A DNA stretch of 64,000 nt from Eukaryota sp. TZLM1-RC (lineage: Eukaryota > Metamonada: BaSk clade): positions 124,001 to 188,000 of the forward strand of contig JAUPSS010000003.1 in NCBI GenBank assembly GCA_040285825.1, written 5' to 3'. Position numbers and translations under genes: made by a program. The notes beneath the pieces are model-generated. The model worked only from the letters and a program-made list of their open reading frames with translations, did not search any database and was not told the origin of the DNA. This document shows, piece after piece, positions 31,842 to 43,152 of the stretch (within the stretch, counting starts at the first letter, position 1; the number at the start of each line of letters is the position of its first letter).

Positions 31842-33407
31842 TCAACATTTGATCTTTTTCTCTTCCTCATCAGATCCACAAGTTCTTTTACCAACCTTTG
31901 ATGGTAAACTACCAGGGCCCCAAAAAGGAGCAGGATTCAAAGGGAATTTAGACACTCCCGTAGCTCGAGACGACAATTTTGCTGAATCCTTGACAGTAAA
32001 ATCAAATTCTGATGGCAAATCTTTTGAAAAAACAACATCCCTTTTTTCACAAGGTTTTTTATCCTCAATTGTTTTTGCATGGTCAACTAGCATACCCCAC
32101 ACATATTCCAAAGGTGCATTGGTCTTGAAGGCACGTCTATCTCCATGCCATTGGGAAACTTTGAAGCCAGCGTTTATTAAAGCAGACCTAGCAGATACTG
32201 CGGGAGGAGAAGAAACCTTCAGAATAGAAGACATTCGATCTAGATTGAAATAAAAAGGAGATTTTACATTCAACTCGTCCTTGATCATTGTGAGAATACC
32301 CTTTATTTTGTTTACAGATGTTACAAAAGGAAAAATCGCCCCAAAATCAGATTCATTGATAAGACCCAACAAACAATTGACAAATTCCTCATTATGCATC
32401 TCCCCTCCCCAAAAAGGACCTGCCATTCGAAGCCTCCCATCACAAATACTACAACAACCACCAGTCAAAATATGACCAGTTTGAATCTTTTTTCCCTGGC
32501 GTGTAGGTGTAATTTCGATACAAGGTTGCTTATACACTGAATGGCAGGTTCCACAGAATGCAACATTAATCATTTGTCCAGCCATTGACCTTGGATTCCC
32601 TCTCTTTTCCACACGAACAAAGACTCTGACATAAAAATCCACATTGAGAGAGAGCAAAGGAACCACAACTCTGTCATGCTTAGCTGCAGAAAAAGCCAAT
32701 GCAGAAAGTAGCGAGCGAACAGATGATTCCTTACAGCAGGAAGTATGCATGGGTAAAGAATTATACTTGATCATACACTTGTCAGGATATTGTCCAACAA
32801 GTACTGCCTGATCAGTAGAAGTTACACATAGCAAACCCCCTGGACGGACAGCACTCACAGCAGAGTCAATAAAAGGGGCGGCTGAACCAAAAGGATCAAG
32901 ATCAATGACATCGAAAAAGGTAGAGTCCCATGGAGAAGGGCGCTCAACAGCTGCAAAATTAGAAAACGAAAATGGTACTGGTTGACTAGATAGAGAAATA
33001 GATTTTCCAGAGAGAAACATCAAAACATTAGCATCAGAACAAACAGTTTTGACGGTAGATTCAACAGAATTGCGGATACAAGACTGCTCTATTAAGCGAC
33101 ATGCCTCAGGAGAAAGATCATTTGCTAAAATCTCGGCTACTTGATCCCCTGGCAACTCCTTGGCAAACCTGATAGAACGCATTCCGGTTGCAGATAGTCC
33201 TTCTAGAATTCGTAGTTTACGTGCAGCAACATCGGCTTTCCAGGAGGCAAGACGTATTGTGTTGTAGGTATGAATGGCAAGAAGACTAATATCGCGATTG
33301 AAGACTTGAACTGGATTATAAAACACGTCATCGCTAGCTATAACTGAAGCAGACCCCTCAGTAATTAAATGATGTCCATCTGGTATAGGAAGTCGGGACG
33401 TGTCCAT
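31842..33407 (-). CDS. TRM1: tRNA (guanine(26)-N(2))-dimethyltransferase
   Basis: An intact intronless frame gives 521 residues from the ATG at 33407. TRM1 hallmarks are clear: TEGSASVI and FYNPVQVFNRD near the N-terminus, the SAM-binding segment ILEGLSATGMRSIRFAKE, ANDLSPEA, the catalytic VIDLDPFGSAAPFID, and the C-terminal domain with a zinc site (CGTCHS...CCSIC) and the GPFWGGEMH motif. The enzyme makes m2,2-G26 in cytosolic and mitochondrial tRNAs. Length matches fungal and protist orthologues. The C-terminus is basic/acidic (EEEKKIKC). It stands alone between a LINE graveyard and the LTR element. Confidence 0.95.
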   Translation of the reverse strand: MDTSRLPIPDGHHLITEGSASVIASDDVFYNPVQVFNRDISLLAIHTYNTIRLASWKADVAARKLRILEGLSATGMRSIRFAKELPGDQVAEILANDLSPEACRLIEQSCIRNSVESTVKTVCSDANVLMFLSGKSISLSSQPVPFSFSNFAAVERPSPWDSTFFDVIDLDPFGSAAPFIDSAVSAVRPGGLLCVTSTDQAVLVGQYPDKCMIKYNSLPMHTSCCKESSVRSLLSALAFSAAKHDRVVVPLLSLNVDFYVRVFVRVEKRGNPRSMAGQMINVAFCGTCHSVYKQPCIEITPTRQGKKIQTGHILTGGCCSICDGRLRMAGPFWGGEMHNEEFVNCLLGLINESDFGAIFPFVTSVNKIKGILTMIKDELNVKSPFYFNLDRMSSILKVSSPPAVSARSALINAGFKVSQWHGDRRAFKTNAPLEYVWGMLVDHAKTIEDKKPCEKRDVVFSKDLPSEFDFTVKDSAKLSSRATGVSKFPLNPAPFWGPGSLPSKVGKRTCGSDEEEKKIKC

Positions 33408-34066
33408 AACTTCAGATATAAAACAAGTGTCCTTTACATCTTCATTTTCTAATAATCATCTCCTTCTGTTGCTGTTGTTTCGGATTTTGTGAGCTCTCAG
33501 ACCCTCTTTTTAATGTGAACTCCGATTATGTTGTCTTGCTTTGATTTGTACTGTATTATACCCATTTCCTTGTGATCGACTTTCGCACAACATTATATCG
33601 TTGTTATCGGACCAAACATTGTGATGGTTTCATCGATAGTGTTTCTTAGATTGGTGCAATTACTTGCAAGGATGTTTAGGTTAAATCATTGTGGACATGC
33701 ACAATAGTATCAAGTATCTAGCTAAAGTGAGGAGACTAGGTGTCACCACTATTTGTGTGTTCCATCTTAAGATATATTACACCATAAAATAGAAACATTT
33801 TCACTCGTTTGGCCTAGTACAGTGCTATAAGCAAGGGCTCAATTGAGGAAGTCAGAATGCATACAGACATGCATCAAAGCAATTTATTAATAACAGATAT
33901 TAAAAATGCTCAAAATGATCACAAATAGCATTAACAAGAATTATCCATAAAGTTACAATGGACTAAAACACTATTAAAGCACACAATTGTCAAAAAAAAT
34001 CAATAGAATATAATAAAAACAACTTCACTTGCTCATCAGAGACAGAAAAGCTTGTTGTTGCCTTAC
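33408..34066. other. intergenic between TRM1 and the LTR element
   Basis: No gene recognised. On the minus strand, joining 34062 downward to the sequence right of the LTR element (one TTAC removed) keeps a short frame open (NYAASKATTSFSVSDEQVKL), so this may be the interrupted continuation of the locus with the exportin-like fragment. Confidence 0.35.
34063..34066. repeat. target-site duplication TTAC (left)
   Basis: TTAC immediately precedes the 5' LTR and immediately follows the 3' LTR (41455-41458). Confidence 0.75.
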
Positions 34067-34220
34067 TGTTAGTCTTGAATAGTATTTATAGTTAATAGTT
34101 TAGTTATTAGTATTCCGCCTATTGTCTTAAGATGAGAGAATACAATTCCTCTTCGTAATAAATTACACTTCTGTTACTCTACATTGTATGTCAGACAATA
34201 ACCAACAGCCAAGACCATCA
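34067..34220 (+). repeat. 5' LTR
   Basis: TGTTAGTCTTGAAT...GACCATCA, 154 bp, repeated at 41301-41454. The gag ATG (34188) lies inside it. Confidence 0.92.
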
Positions 34221-36727
34221 ATACGTATTGGGTCGTCCCCGGCTCAACGTAGGATCCTTGAGGAAGAGACTGGTCCCTCTTCCTCACCACTAACCACAGA
34301 CCCTGCTTCCATGCCCCCTTGTTCGGTTGAAGCTTCTGCGCTTCCTGAAGCAACTCTCCCTGAGGGTTCCATCCCAAAGGAAGACAGTTCCCTTCCAAAG
34401 GATTCCGTTCCCATGGAAGGAAGCTCCCCTCCTCAGGATTCCGTTCCTGTGGAAGGAGACAACCCTTTCAAGGATTCTGCTCCTTCGGAAGGAAGAAGTC
34501 CTTCGTTGGTCTCCTACGACGACGAGGACGTAGAGGATTCCGTTGCTCCTCTTCCTCCTTCGCAATTGAGGGCATCTGAAGTCCCATCTTCTCCCCTCTC
34601 TGAAAGAAGCTCTGAAGTACCACCTTCACCTTCTACTCAGAGCAGAGAGACTGTTCAACTTTCTCTCACCGCAAAGGAAGGATTGGAAGACCAACCTTCT
34701 TCCTCCTCTAAGAAGGCCATTGAAGTACCATCTTCATCCCTTTCATCCAGTTCTGAGGTTCCACCCTCTCATCCTCAACAGCTCCTCCCTCCAGTTCCAA
34801 CTGTTAGGAGGAATATTCAAAATCCTGCTGTTCCAACTTCAGGATCTCCTCTAACTTCAACAGTTAGTGGAGTTAATAATCTGTCTGTTTCCCCTCACCA
34901 GGCTAGTGATTCCATTCCTAGCACTTCGGACCTTCCTTCGTATCTTTCTGAAGAGCAAAGGAAAAGGTACGAACAAATCTTTTCAGATTTGGTAGAGTAC
35001 GAGGAACCTCCCAAGGAATTCTCCCCTCTACCTCAACATCAGGTCCCTTCCACGGCACCTCCATCTGAAGTTGACAGAATTCCTGGTGAGGTCTCTAAAG
35101 AATATGTAGAGCGTTTTCTTCAAGAAGAACGAAACTGGGCAGAAAAAGACTGGATAGAGAGATTGAAGCTAGAAGAGGAACATCCTCTACACATGCTCAA
35201 CCTACCCCTTCTCAAACTAGCTCCTACGCTAGCTCGAGTGTTCATCATGGTGCTTCCCGTCAGCACAATCCTTATGCTAGATATAGGGATACACAAGTCA
35301 TTCCAGAGGATCCAGAAGCCATCCCTCCCACGGAGATGAGCAACAAACGTCCTCCTTTCTAGGGTCCCAAAGTCGAGAACGACTTAGGATTATGGATCTC
35401 TCCCAGAATAGGTCCATTTCTTACCGACGAAAGGATCACCCCAGAAACCTCCAGGAATGACCCAAAACCAACTTACGACCCAAGACCCGGAGTTAGGTTC
35501 ATGAGAACTACTCGAGAAGGAGTATTCAGACGCTTCGCTGGAGATGAAGACAACCTCTTCATAAATGTTCACAACCCTTGCCCATACCCTAGGTTCAGCC
35601 CTGGGTACAACGCATCTCTCGATATCCTTATCGACAGAGATTATAGAACAGGGTGGTGGTTTACCGAAACCACATATGGTGAAAGACTCTTTCTTTACGA
35701 CAGACGTCCTGACCATATAGCTTCATATTGTGGTCCTGACCACAGAAGATCAGGTAATCTTCAAAGAGCCCTCCAGCTCGTCACCGTTTTCCCTGGGTGC
35801 ATAGAATCCAGGATGTTAAAGTGGGTAATGGTTGAAGGTCGTATAGAGAAAACACGCTTGGTTCAACCAGCGATCTCTTCTTACCAGGTTTCAGCCCAGA
35901 TTGAAGAGATAGAACCTTCTCCTGAACCTCACCAACGCGAAGTTCCACCTTCCGCAGATCAACCTATGGAAACTTCTACAGAACCCTCGCATAACCCTCC
36001 CATGGAACAAACTGAAGAGGATGTTGTAGTAGAAGTCAGTGATGAGTCCCCAACTCCAGACTCAATTCCAACTGTGCTAGCACCAATGGAACAAACTCCA
36101 GCACCTGCACAGCCTATCGAACAATCAGTGGTTCCACCCACACCTCCTTCCACTGGTTCAACAAGTTCACAACACACGGCTCAACCAACACCTTCTACAG
36201 TTAGTTCTTCACGTTCTACTTTCTCAGGTACTTACGATAGTAACCTTCTCCTATCTTCCATGGTGGGATCAAGAGATAGAGACAACAGACGCAGAGACCG
36301 CCCTAAACGTCCAACTCTCGACGCGACTGATCTAAGAGACGTTGATAAACTCCTCAAGTTTGTTAACAAGTTTATCCTCTGGAGTCGTACAGATAGAATT
36401 GTAGACGAGGCTCGAGGCAACATCGAGGATCCTGCCCAAGTTGCTTTAGCCAGCGAAGTTGCTAGACTTCGTGAAGAACTTGAACTAGCTAGATCAGCAA
36501 AACTGGCATCTGACCAACGGTTCGACAGTGAACCAATTCATGAATGGGATCTCTTCAGATCTGCCATGCGCATTAGTCCCAGAGGCTTAGCTGAATGCGT
36601 TACACCTGAAGCTCTCAATGCTTTAAGGTATCAAGGCACTGGCCTTTCAATTTCCTCCGCCATGGTCCCAACCAGCAGACGAACGCAACATTTGGGAACA
36701 GATCCTAAGGAGAACCCAATTCAGTAG
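34188..36727 (+). CDS. gag N-terminal region of the LTR element (frameshifted)
   Basis: The ATG at 34188 is inside the LTR. The first frame (to 35339) is Ser/Pro-rich with imperfect repeats of the pattern KDS-VP-EG-SP, unlike a capsid and reminiscent of disordered linker. The reading then shifts near 35.2 kb, passes an in-frame TAG near 35.36 kb (Trp in the related copy), and continues to 36727 with a folded-looking domain (EGVFRRFAGDEDNLFINVHN, GWWFTETTYGERLFLYDRR), another Pro/Thr-rich linker and a helix RLREELELARSAK. The same domain order occurs in the gag remnant at 20-21.8 kb. Function of the folded domain is not known to me. Confidence 0.6.
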
Positions 36728-36732
36728 ACTGG

Positions 36733-38323
36733 ATCAAGCCCTGGATGTCCTTCATGCTGTACACATGGATTGGTCTGAGAGAGATTATGGTTACAGATGG
36801 ATAGACTTCATGCTTAACATAGGCAGAGTCTTAACGCGTTCCACCGCTATCCAAGACGTTCGTGGCCTGACTCAACAAATGAGACACATCACCATCCACG
36901 GAAACCCCGTCGACCGACTTCCTGAATGGAAAATTGCCTCTCACGTCATTGAAAGCATCGGTATTACCATCATCAGGGACAGACTCCTCAGGATCTGGTC
37001 CAATCCCTCCCATTACTACTCAGATGGCCACACCCTAGGAGAATTTTTCAGTGTTCTCCAAATAGAATACGAAAATTTCTGTAATGCTAGATCTTTTAAG
37101 GAGCAGATCAATCACGTGGACTTCTTGTATCAAAATAGAATCTCGTTTCAGACTGAGAACTGTTGCAGACAGACGGTACCTTCTCCCCCTGCTATCCCCA
37201 AACCAAGAGGTTCCAGCTCTGGCAGGCGCCCAAACAACAACGACGAGAAGGAAGCTCTACTCAACCGTCTTCCACTCAGTCTGATCCCAACGTCCAATGC
37301 AATTTCTGTAAACAAATGGGTCATCCGACTGAAAGGTGCCCTAGTGAGGACTGCCAAAGAAGCAAAAAGTGGAGAGAGCAACAAGCTCAACATCAAGCTC
37401 GAGGCAGAGGTTCTAGAGGTTCTGGTTTCCGTAGTCGAAGAGGCACTCGCGGCAGAGGCAGAGGCTCTTCATCATATAATAAACGTTCCCGTCACTATTT
37501 ACGCAGTTTTGAAACCATACCCCCTACAACTACAACAAATTCCCACACAGAAAACACAACATGGAAAGATTCCCTAATCGATCCTTTGTCCAACTTGGAA
37601 CATACCAAGACACACAACATTCAAGCTAATTTCTTCTCAGAACAAGCTGAATACGATTCGGATACAATATTCATGGTACAATCCATAAAGTCCACAACCA
37701 ACTGCCTTCAATTAAACTTCTCGATCAACAATGTCGAGGTTAAAGGAATAATCGACTCTGGCGCAACATGCTCAGTAGTCACGGAAGACGTCATCAGTAA
37801 TTGTAAAATGGCACGTTCCAACGAAACCATATCCTACAAGATTGCTGATGGAACTACCTCACAGTCCATTGGTACTGCTTCTGGAACCCTTAGTATTAGA
37901 CTAGGCTGTGTTACCCAGATTGTACATGTGAAACACAAGTTCAGCATCGTTCCTGGACATGAGACCATTCTCATTGGTACTGACTTGTTGAGTCACCTTG
38001 GGCTGATGAACAACAAGGGCATTTATATTAGAATGGACGACGCCTGTCGCACATTACTACTACCTGAAGCCGAATTCGACCATCGAATATCGCAAGCTTC
38101 AGAAGTCGTCAACGTTTCCACACGTTGGTTGGAACACATCAACTCATCTGGTTGTAACATCAACCTCGACAACGACCATTTCAAGAAGTCCCTACTTCAA
38201 ACTTTGAAAGAGTTCGAAGACGTATTTACCCTCAAGCCTCATGCTGAAGGTATTGATTGCCCTCCCATGGAAATCAACTTCTACAATGAAGACGTCAAAG
38301 TTAGAAGACCCCCAGGACCCTGA
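36733..38323 (+). CDS. capsid, CCHC knuckle and aspartic protease of the LTR element (frameshifted)
   Basis: A capsid-like helical region (YRWIDFMLNIGRV..., LPEWKIASHVIESI) is read to about 37.2 kb, where a frame change leads to the zinc knuckle CNFCKQMGHPTERCP (C-x2-C-x4-H-x4-C), an RG-rich basic patch (RGRGSRGSG), and the aspartic protease core GIIDSGATCSVV with the catalytic Asp-Ser-Gly intact near 37.76 kb. The frame ends at 38323, directly before reverse transcriptase begins in another frame. Confidence 0.75.
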
Positions 38324-41306
38324 ATCCAGCCAGGCTAGAGGTCGCTAACCAAATTTTCGACGAACTCGTAGACTCAGGATTCGCTGTCCCATCGAACCAT
38401 GAGTTCAGCTCCCCTGTCTGTCTTGTGGTCTACCCAGATCACCGCAAGCCCCGCCTTACTGGTGATTATAGTGGCAAGGACGGAGTCAACGCCAACATTA
38501 TTCCTGTTGAGCCCAACCTTCCAAGAATCTCCGACGTGCTGGTATTTCTCTCCCAAGCGAACTACATAGGCACCCTTGACCTCCCCAAAGCCTTTTGGCA
38601 ACTCAAAATTGCTGAAAAGGACTGGCAGAAAACAGCCCTGAGCATTCCCGGCAAAAGTATCATGTTTAAACGTGCAGCTTTTGGCCTAAAGAATGTCCCA
38701 GCCGTTTTCCAAAACGTCATGACTGACATCTTCTCTGGAGACGGTGTCTTCATTTACATAGATGACATCATAATCATAGGTTCAACCTTTGACGAATTCA
38801 TTGAACGCCTTCGTCGCGTCCTTGATCAAGCCAGATGCAAAAGAGTTTCCTTGGGACTTCCAAAGTGCCATTTCGTGTCTTCCAGACACCCAATCAAGAT
38901 ACTGGGCAGTGTTTTCCAAAACAAACAACGGACTATCGATCCCACTCGCGTTGAATCTTTGTTGAATCTACCTAGACCAAAGACAATCAAAGACGTCCGC
39001 AGCCTCGTAGGATCAGTCAACTTCATTAGAGAATGGCTTCCTCAGGTATCTGAGCTCATCGCTCCTATCATCAGATTGACTAAGAAGGATGGAAATAACT
39101 CCAACGTTAAACCCAAACCCCGCGCGCAACGCCTTCAATAAACCGACATGCACGACGGACTCCTTCAAAAGATCAAACAACTGATAGCGAAGCACATGCC
39201 GCTCAGCTTACCTCCCCTGGAAAACCAAATTTTAATTAGTTGCGATGCATCCGACATAGCTATAGGTGGCGTCATATGGGAACAAATCGAACAAGTCGAC
39301 GACCCCGGTACCCCCCTGATCAACAGGAAATGTAGGCCTATCAGCTTCTTCAGCCGGTTGTTAACCAACTCGCAAAAGAACTGGCCAACAAACCAAAAGG
39401 AACTCTATGCCATCCTGCTCATGTTAACTCAAAGTGGTTTTGAAAACTACTTGAAAGGAAGGAAACTGGTCATATTCACAGACCATCAAAACCTTACCTA
39501 CATGTTCACGGCTCCTGAGAAGAACAGAATTGTAACTAGATGGTTACCCATATTCTCTGAATTCTGCTTCGATTTGGTACATACCAAAGGGGAAGATAAC
39601 TTCTGGGCTGATATGTTGTCTCGAATAGTTCCGCATATAGACCATCAAGAGATCAATCATTTGTCCCATCAAACGTCTCCAAATTTTCATCCAATATTTT
39701 ACATTGATAAAATTGATGGAACAGAAAATGAAAGATACTACATCGAAGACTTAAACAACTTCGAACGTATCATGGTCATCAGAGAACGATGTTCCAACGA
39801 CCTGCCTATTTTCGAGCCATGGCTCTGTAGGATTAGGTCCAAACAGAAGCTTGCCATAGCCTCCAAAGACCCCTCTTTCAACAACTGTGTTCATAACAAT
39901 CATCTTGATTTATATATGACTCACAACAACAAGATAGTGATTCCCAAATCACTCATTAAGGACAACCTTAACTTGTTGCATGGACTTCTGCAAGGAGGCC
40001 ATCCAAGCAAAGCTGAAAGCCTGAACAAGCTCAGGAACAGCGATTATTGGTGGCCAAACATCCTCACCGACATGAATAAGCACGTCCAAGAATGCCCCTC
40101 CTGTCAGAAAACAAAGCCAGTTCCCAAACTGCACGTTCCCCCAACCGGTTCATTGTGGGCTGACAGACCTTTCGCTCGCGTCAACGCCGACGTTATTGGT
40201 CCTCTTCCATAAGATCAAGAAGGCTACAAATACATCCTCGTATTTATTGACAGCTTCTCTAGGTTCACGATCATCGTGCCTCTAAAAGAGATAAATGCCA
40301 ATCTTACTGCCGATGCATTAATCTGGAAAGTTTGTGCCATCTTTGGTATTCCATTTCAAATCCACAGCGATAATGGACCCGAATTTTCCAAGGCTGTCTT
40401 TGACGAACTAAGCAAATTTTTAGGCATAGAGGTGTCAAAGTCAATACCTAGGTTTTCTCCGTCCAACGGCCTGGTAGAGCGCCGACACAGAGACATCCTG
40501 CAAAACCTACGGAAATTGCTCGTAGACTTCAATGCCTACGATGTGTGGTCTGAATACTTGCCTTATGTGCAATTATTGATCAACTCTTCTAAGAGCTCAA
40601 TTACCAACCACACCCCATACCAAGTGATCTTTGGCTCAGATGTGTCTCCCAGATCAGACCCTGGCAAAATTCTTGAAATCATTGAAAGCTCGACGTCTGA
40701 GTCATCTTTTATTCAAGAAATTCAATCTAAATTTCGAAGATTGAAAGAGAAACAGGAAAAAGCAGCACACCATCAAGCTTCCAAAGCTTCCAAGCTAACT
40801 AGATCGTCAACTCCAAACCCTTTTGAAGTTGGTCAATTGGTATTGAGAGCATCTGGCTCTTCCGCTAAGCTTCATGGAGACTATTTAGGACCCTTCCTAA
40901 TTACTGAAATCGTATCCAATTCGTCTGTGAATATTAAGAATCTCTGCACAGGTACGATTGTCCAAGCTAGCGTCAAACATTTAGCACCCTGGCACTCCAG
41001 CTTGCCCACCAACGATGAGTTCCACTCCTTGTCGCTGCAGGTGATGTCGAAGAACACATCATTGAAAAAGTGCTCAGTCAGGAAGGTGACTTTTGCCAAG
41101 TGCAATGGCCAGGAAAAGAGATCACCACTGAGCATGTGTCTACAGTCCAAAATACTGCCGCGTATAAAGACTTTATCAAGACTTCAAAAGCACGTCGCCG
41201 TACTAAATCCGCTCCTCCCAAGAAGCGTAATAATTCCATTAGTTCACCTCCTGTGACTAGAGCTTCCAGGGCTCGTCGCTCGAAAGGGAGGAAAAGGCAG
41301 TGTTAG
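38324..41306 (+). CDS. reverse transcriptase, RNase H, integrase and chromodomain-like tail
   Basis: RT: GTLDLPKAFWQLKI (motif A), AFGLKNVPAVFQNVM, and FIYIDDIIIIGS (motif C, YIDD intact, near 38.76 kb). A TAA at about 39.14 kb replaces a Trp of the related copy. RNase H: LISCDASDIAIGG, NQKELYA, FTDHQNLTY. Integrase: zinc-binding H-x-H...CPSCQKTK near 40.1 kb, a TAA at 40.21 kb, then FIDSFSRFTI, HSDNGPEFSK and SNGLVERRHRD (the DDE triad). A final frame (41.07-41.31 kb) reads EKVLSQEGDFCQVQWPGKE, resembling a chromodomain, and ends with a basic tail whose stop is inside the LTR. Confidence 0.85.
41281..41300 (+). other. polypurine tract
   Basis: CGAAAGGGAGGAAAAGGCAG directly before the 3' LTR; a matching purine run precedes the LTR of the truncated minus-strand copy. 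It also codes for the basic end of the polyprotein. Confidence 0.7.
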
Positions 41307-41454
41307 TCTTGAATAGTATTTATAGTTAATAGTTCAGTTATTAGTATTCCGCCTATTAGCTTAAGAAGAGAGAATACAATTCCTCTTCGTAATAAATTAC
41401 ACTTCTGTTACTCTACATTGTATGTCAGACAATAACCAACAGCCAAGACCATCA
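41301..41454 (+). repeat. 3' LTR
   Basis: Direct repeat of the 5' LTR with about four substitutions. Its first six bases, TGTTAG, supply the last codon and stop of the polyprotein frame. Confidence 0.92.
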
Positions 41455-41460
41455 TTACTA

Positions 41461-41892
41461 GCAGCATAGTTGACTTGGTAGCCATTATTCAACAATGAAT
41501 CATTTAAACCCCATTCAGAACACTGGAAATCTCATCAAAAGTTTTCGCCGCTTGAACTCTTTGAATAACTTTCTTATGAGTTGACATTAAGTGAGTTAGA
41601 TTATATAAAAGAATATATATATGTTTATATATATAAATATATTATATATATTATAGTTTATATATATGTTTTCAGAGTGCTTTTTTAATAAATCATTCAA
41701 GGCTGAAGAAACAAAATACCTGGTATGTGGAGAAGAAGAAGCGTCGATGAGATAAATTAGCTGGGGAAGAGCTTCAGGGGATGATATTAAAGGATTAAGT
41801 TGTGTAGCAGCCTCATGATGATCTTGAGATGAGGCAGGTTCATAGAACTTCTTTGTTAGCTCATCGATTTGTGGTACGGCTGAAGGATCCAT
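41461..41892 (-). pseudogene. N-terminal fragment of an exportin-7-like (importin-beta family) gene
   Basis: From the ATG at 41892 about 75 residues read MDPSAVPQIDELTKKFYEP, then a NPLISSPEALPQLIYLIDAS helix pair and FVSSALNDLLKKHSE, the typical first HEAT repeats of exportin-7/RanBP16-type nuclear transport receptors. The frame then runs into an AT microsatellite and stops. Protein-like sequence resumes weakly (KVIQRVQAAKTFDEI near 41.56 kb) up to the LTR element. Full-length family members have about 1000 residues, so this is a broken or duplicated 5' end; the LTR insertion is one of the lesions. Confidence 0.5.
41601..41669. repeat. AT-rich microsatellite
   Basis: Irregular (TA)n tract with short interruptions, inside the exportin-like fragment. 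Confidence 0.8.
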
Positions 41893-42309
41893 TAAAACAG
41901 ATTAATCTATTGTTAATGTTAACTGTTGTTTGAGTGATGAACAGGAATCTTTTCTAACTTATCGATTCTGGTATTTGTTACTCTCAAAAACGTATCAACC
42001 CCTCCAAAACAAACAAGATATTTTGCTGAGGTGAAAGCTTCAGTAATCATCAATACTTCATATCTATTTCTTTTGAGAAATTGAATCCATCCAATTGTTC
42101 GTGTAGGTCGTTGATGTTTCAAATTTTTAAAAACGTTTTTAACCACCCAGTAGTATTAAAGTGTCTTTTGGGTTGCCAGACTGCTGAACGAGGTTTTTCA
42201 ACAACCAACTTTCAGTCTTTTGCTTGTGAATAAAGGCTTGCATTTTATGAATGCTCCACAAGTCAAGATTGTGAGAGTCAATTGTCAAAAAAAATTGCCG
42301 AAGTTTGGC

Positions 42310-42780
42310 AACCACAAAGTAGGAAAAATCTATGAAAGTTGCTGAATTGTGTGTTGTTCTCTACCAATCAAGAGACATTTAGATGGGTTCAAAGTTGATC
42401 CAATTTCTTTGTATTTGCTGGCAATACCTTCAGAAGCTTTACAAATGCTTTCAAAAGAACCGATATTAAAAATGTTATGCATATAAGCAACAATACCTAT
42501 TTCCGGAAAATTTTTGTGGGTCATTTCAATAATTTTGTGAGTAGCCAAACAAAAGAGCAGATGGCCAAGAGCGTCGCCTGTTTCACACCAGAGGAAGATT
42601 CAAGGGTATATGAGTCAAAAATTAAATCCGAATTTTTTACATAAAAATATATAAATAAGCTGAAGGTTCGGGAATTTGCTGAAAAAGCACATCATAAATA
42701 CAATTACGCTTTACGGAATTGAAAGCATTTTCAAATACTAAATTAAAAATGTATTGATTTAAATGGCTATTGAACATCTG
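42310..42780 (-). pseudogene. LINE reverse-transcriptase fragment
   Basis: The minus strand matches RT from motif A (FNLVFENAFNSVKRN) through motif B to motif C (IVAYMHNIFNIG) and on to STLNPSKCLLIG. The catalytic YMDD reads YMHN, so both catalytic Asp are gone. Frameshifts occur near motif B. Confidence 0.65.
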
Positions 42781-43152
42781 AAGTCATTAAAACAACAGAA
42801 GCACAGAGTTACATTTAGTTGTTTTGTTTTGGGTAAGATGATTAATTTAAATGTTGTTTTATTAGTTGTTTAATAAGCAAATATTATTTGAAAAAGTTAA
42901 ATTACCTTTTCAACTTTAATCAATTCATTACTTTAAGAAGTAAAGTGCACTAAAAATGTTAAAAAACAAAACATTTGCTTTGTATAAATTTTATATTCTT
43001 TTATATATATTCTTTTATTTATTTTTTTATGTTTATGAGATGCAGATCTTGTTGCCTCTTTGTTTTTGCTACCTTCTGCGTGTTGCAAGAATCTCTTTGT
43101 AACATTCACCTCATCCACCAGTCCTTCCCTGCTAAATAGGACGTAATCCTAT

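Larger units (their letters stand above)
34067..41454 (+). mobile_element. full-length Ty3/gypsy-type LTR retrotransposon
   Basis: Two 154-bp direct LTRs (TG...CA) bound a 7388-bp element flanked by the 4-bp duplication TTAC. Internally, in order: gag, CCHC knuckle, aspartic protease, reverse transcriptase, RNase H, integrase and a chromodomain-like tail, the order of Ty3/gypsy (Metaviridae-type) elements. LTRs differ at about 4 of 154 positions, so the insertion is not brand new. Several frameshifts and three isolated in-frame stops (TAG near 35.36 kb, TAA at about 39.14 and 40.21 kb) inactivate it. It sits beside an exportin-like gene fragment. Host phase: unknown. Confidence 0.92.

Noticed and set aside
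34290-34565. Minus-strand frame opposite gag
   Set aside because: Mirror of the repetitive Ser/Pro gag sequence; no independent coding evidence.
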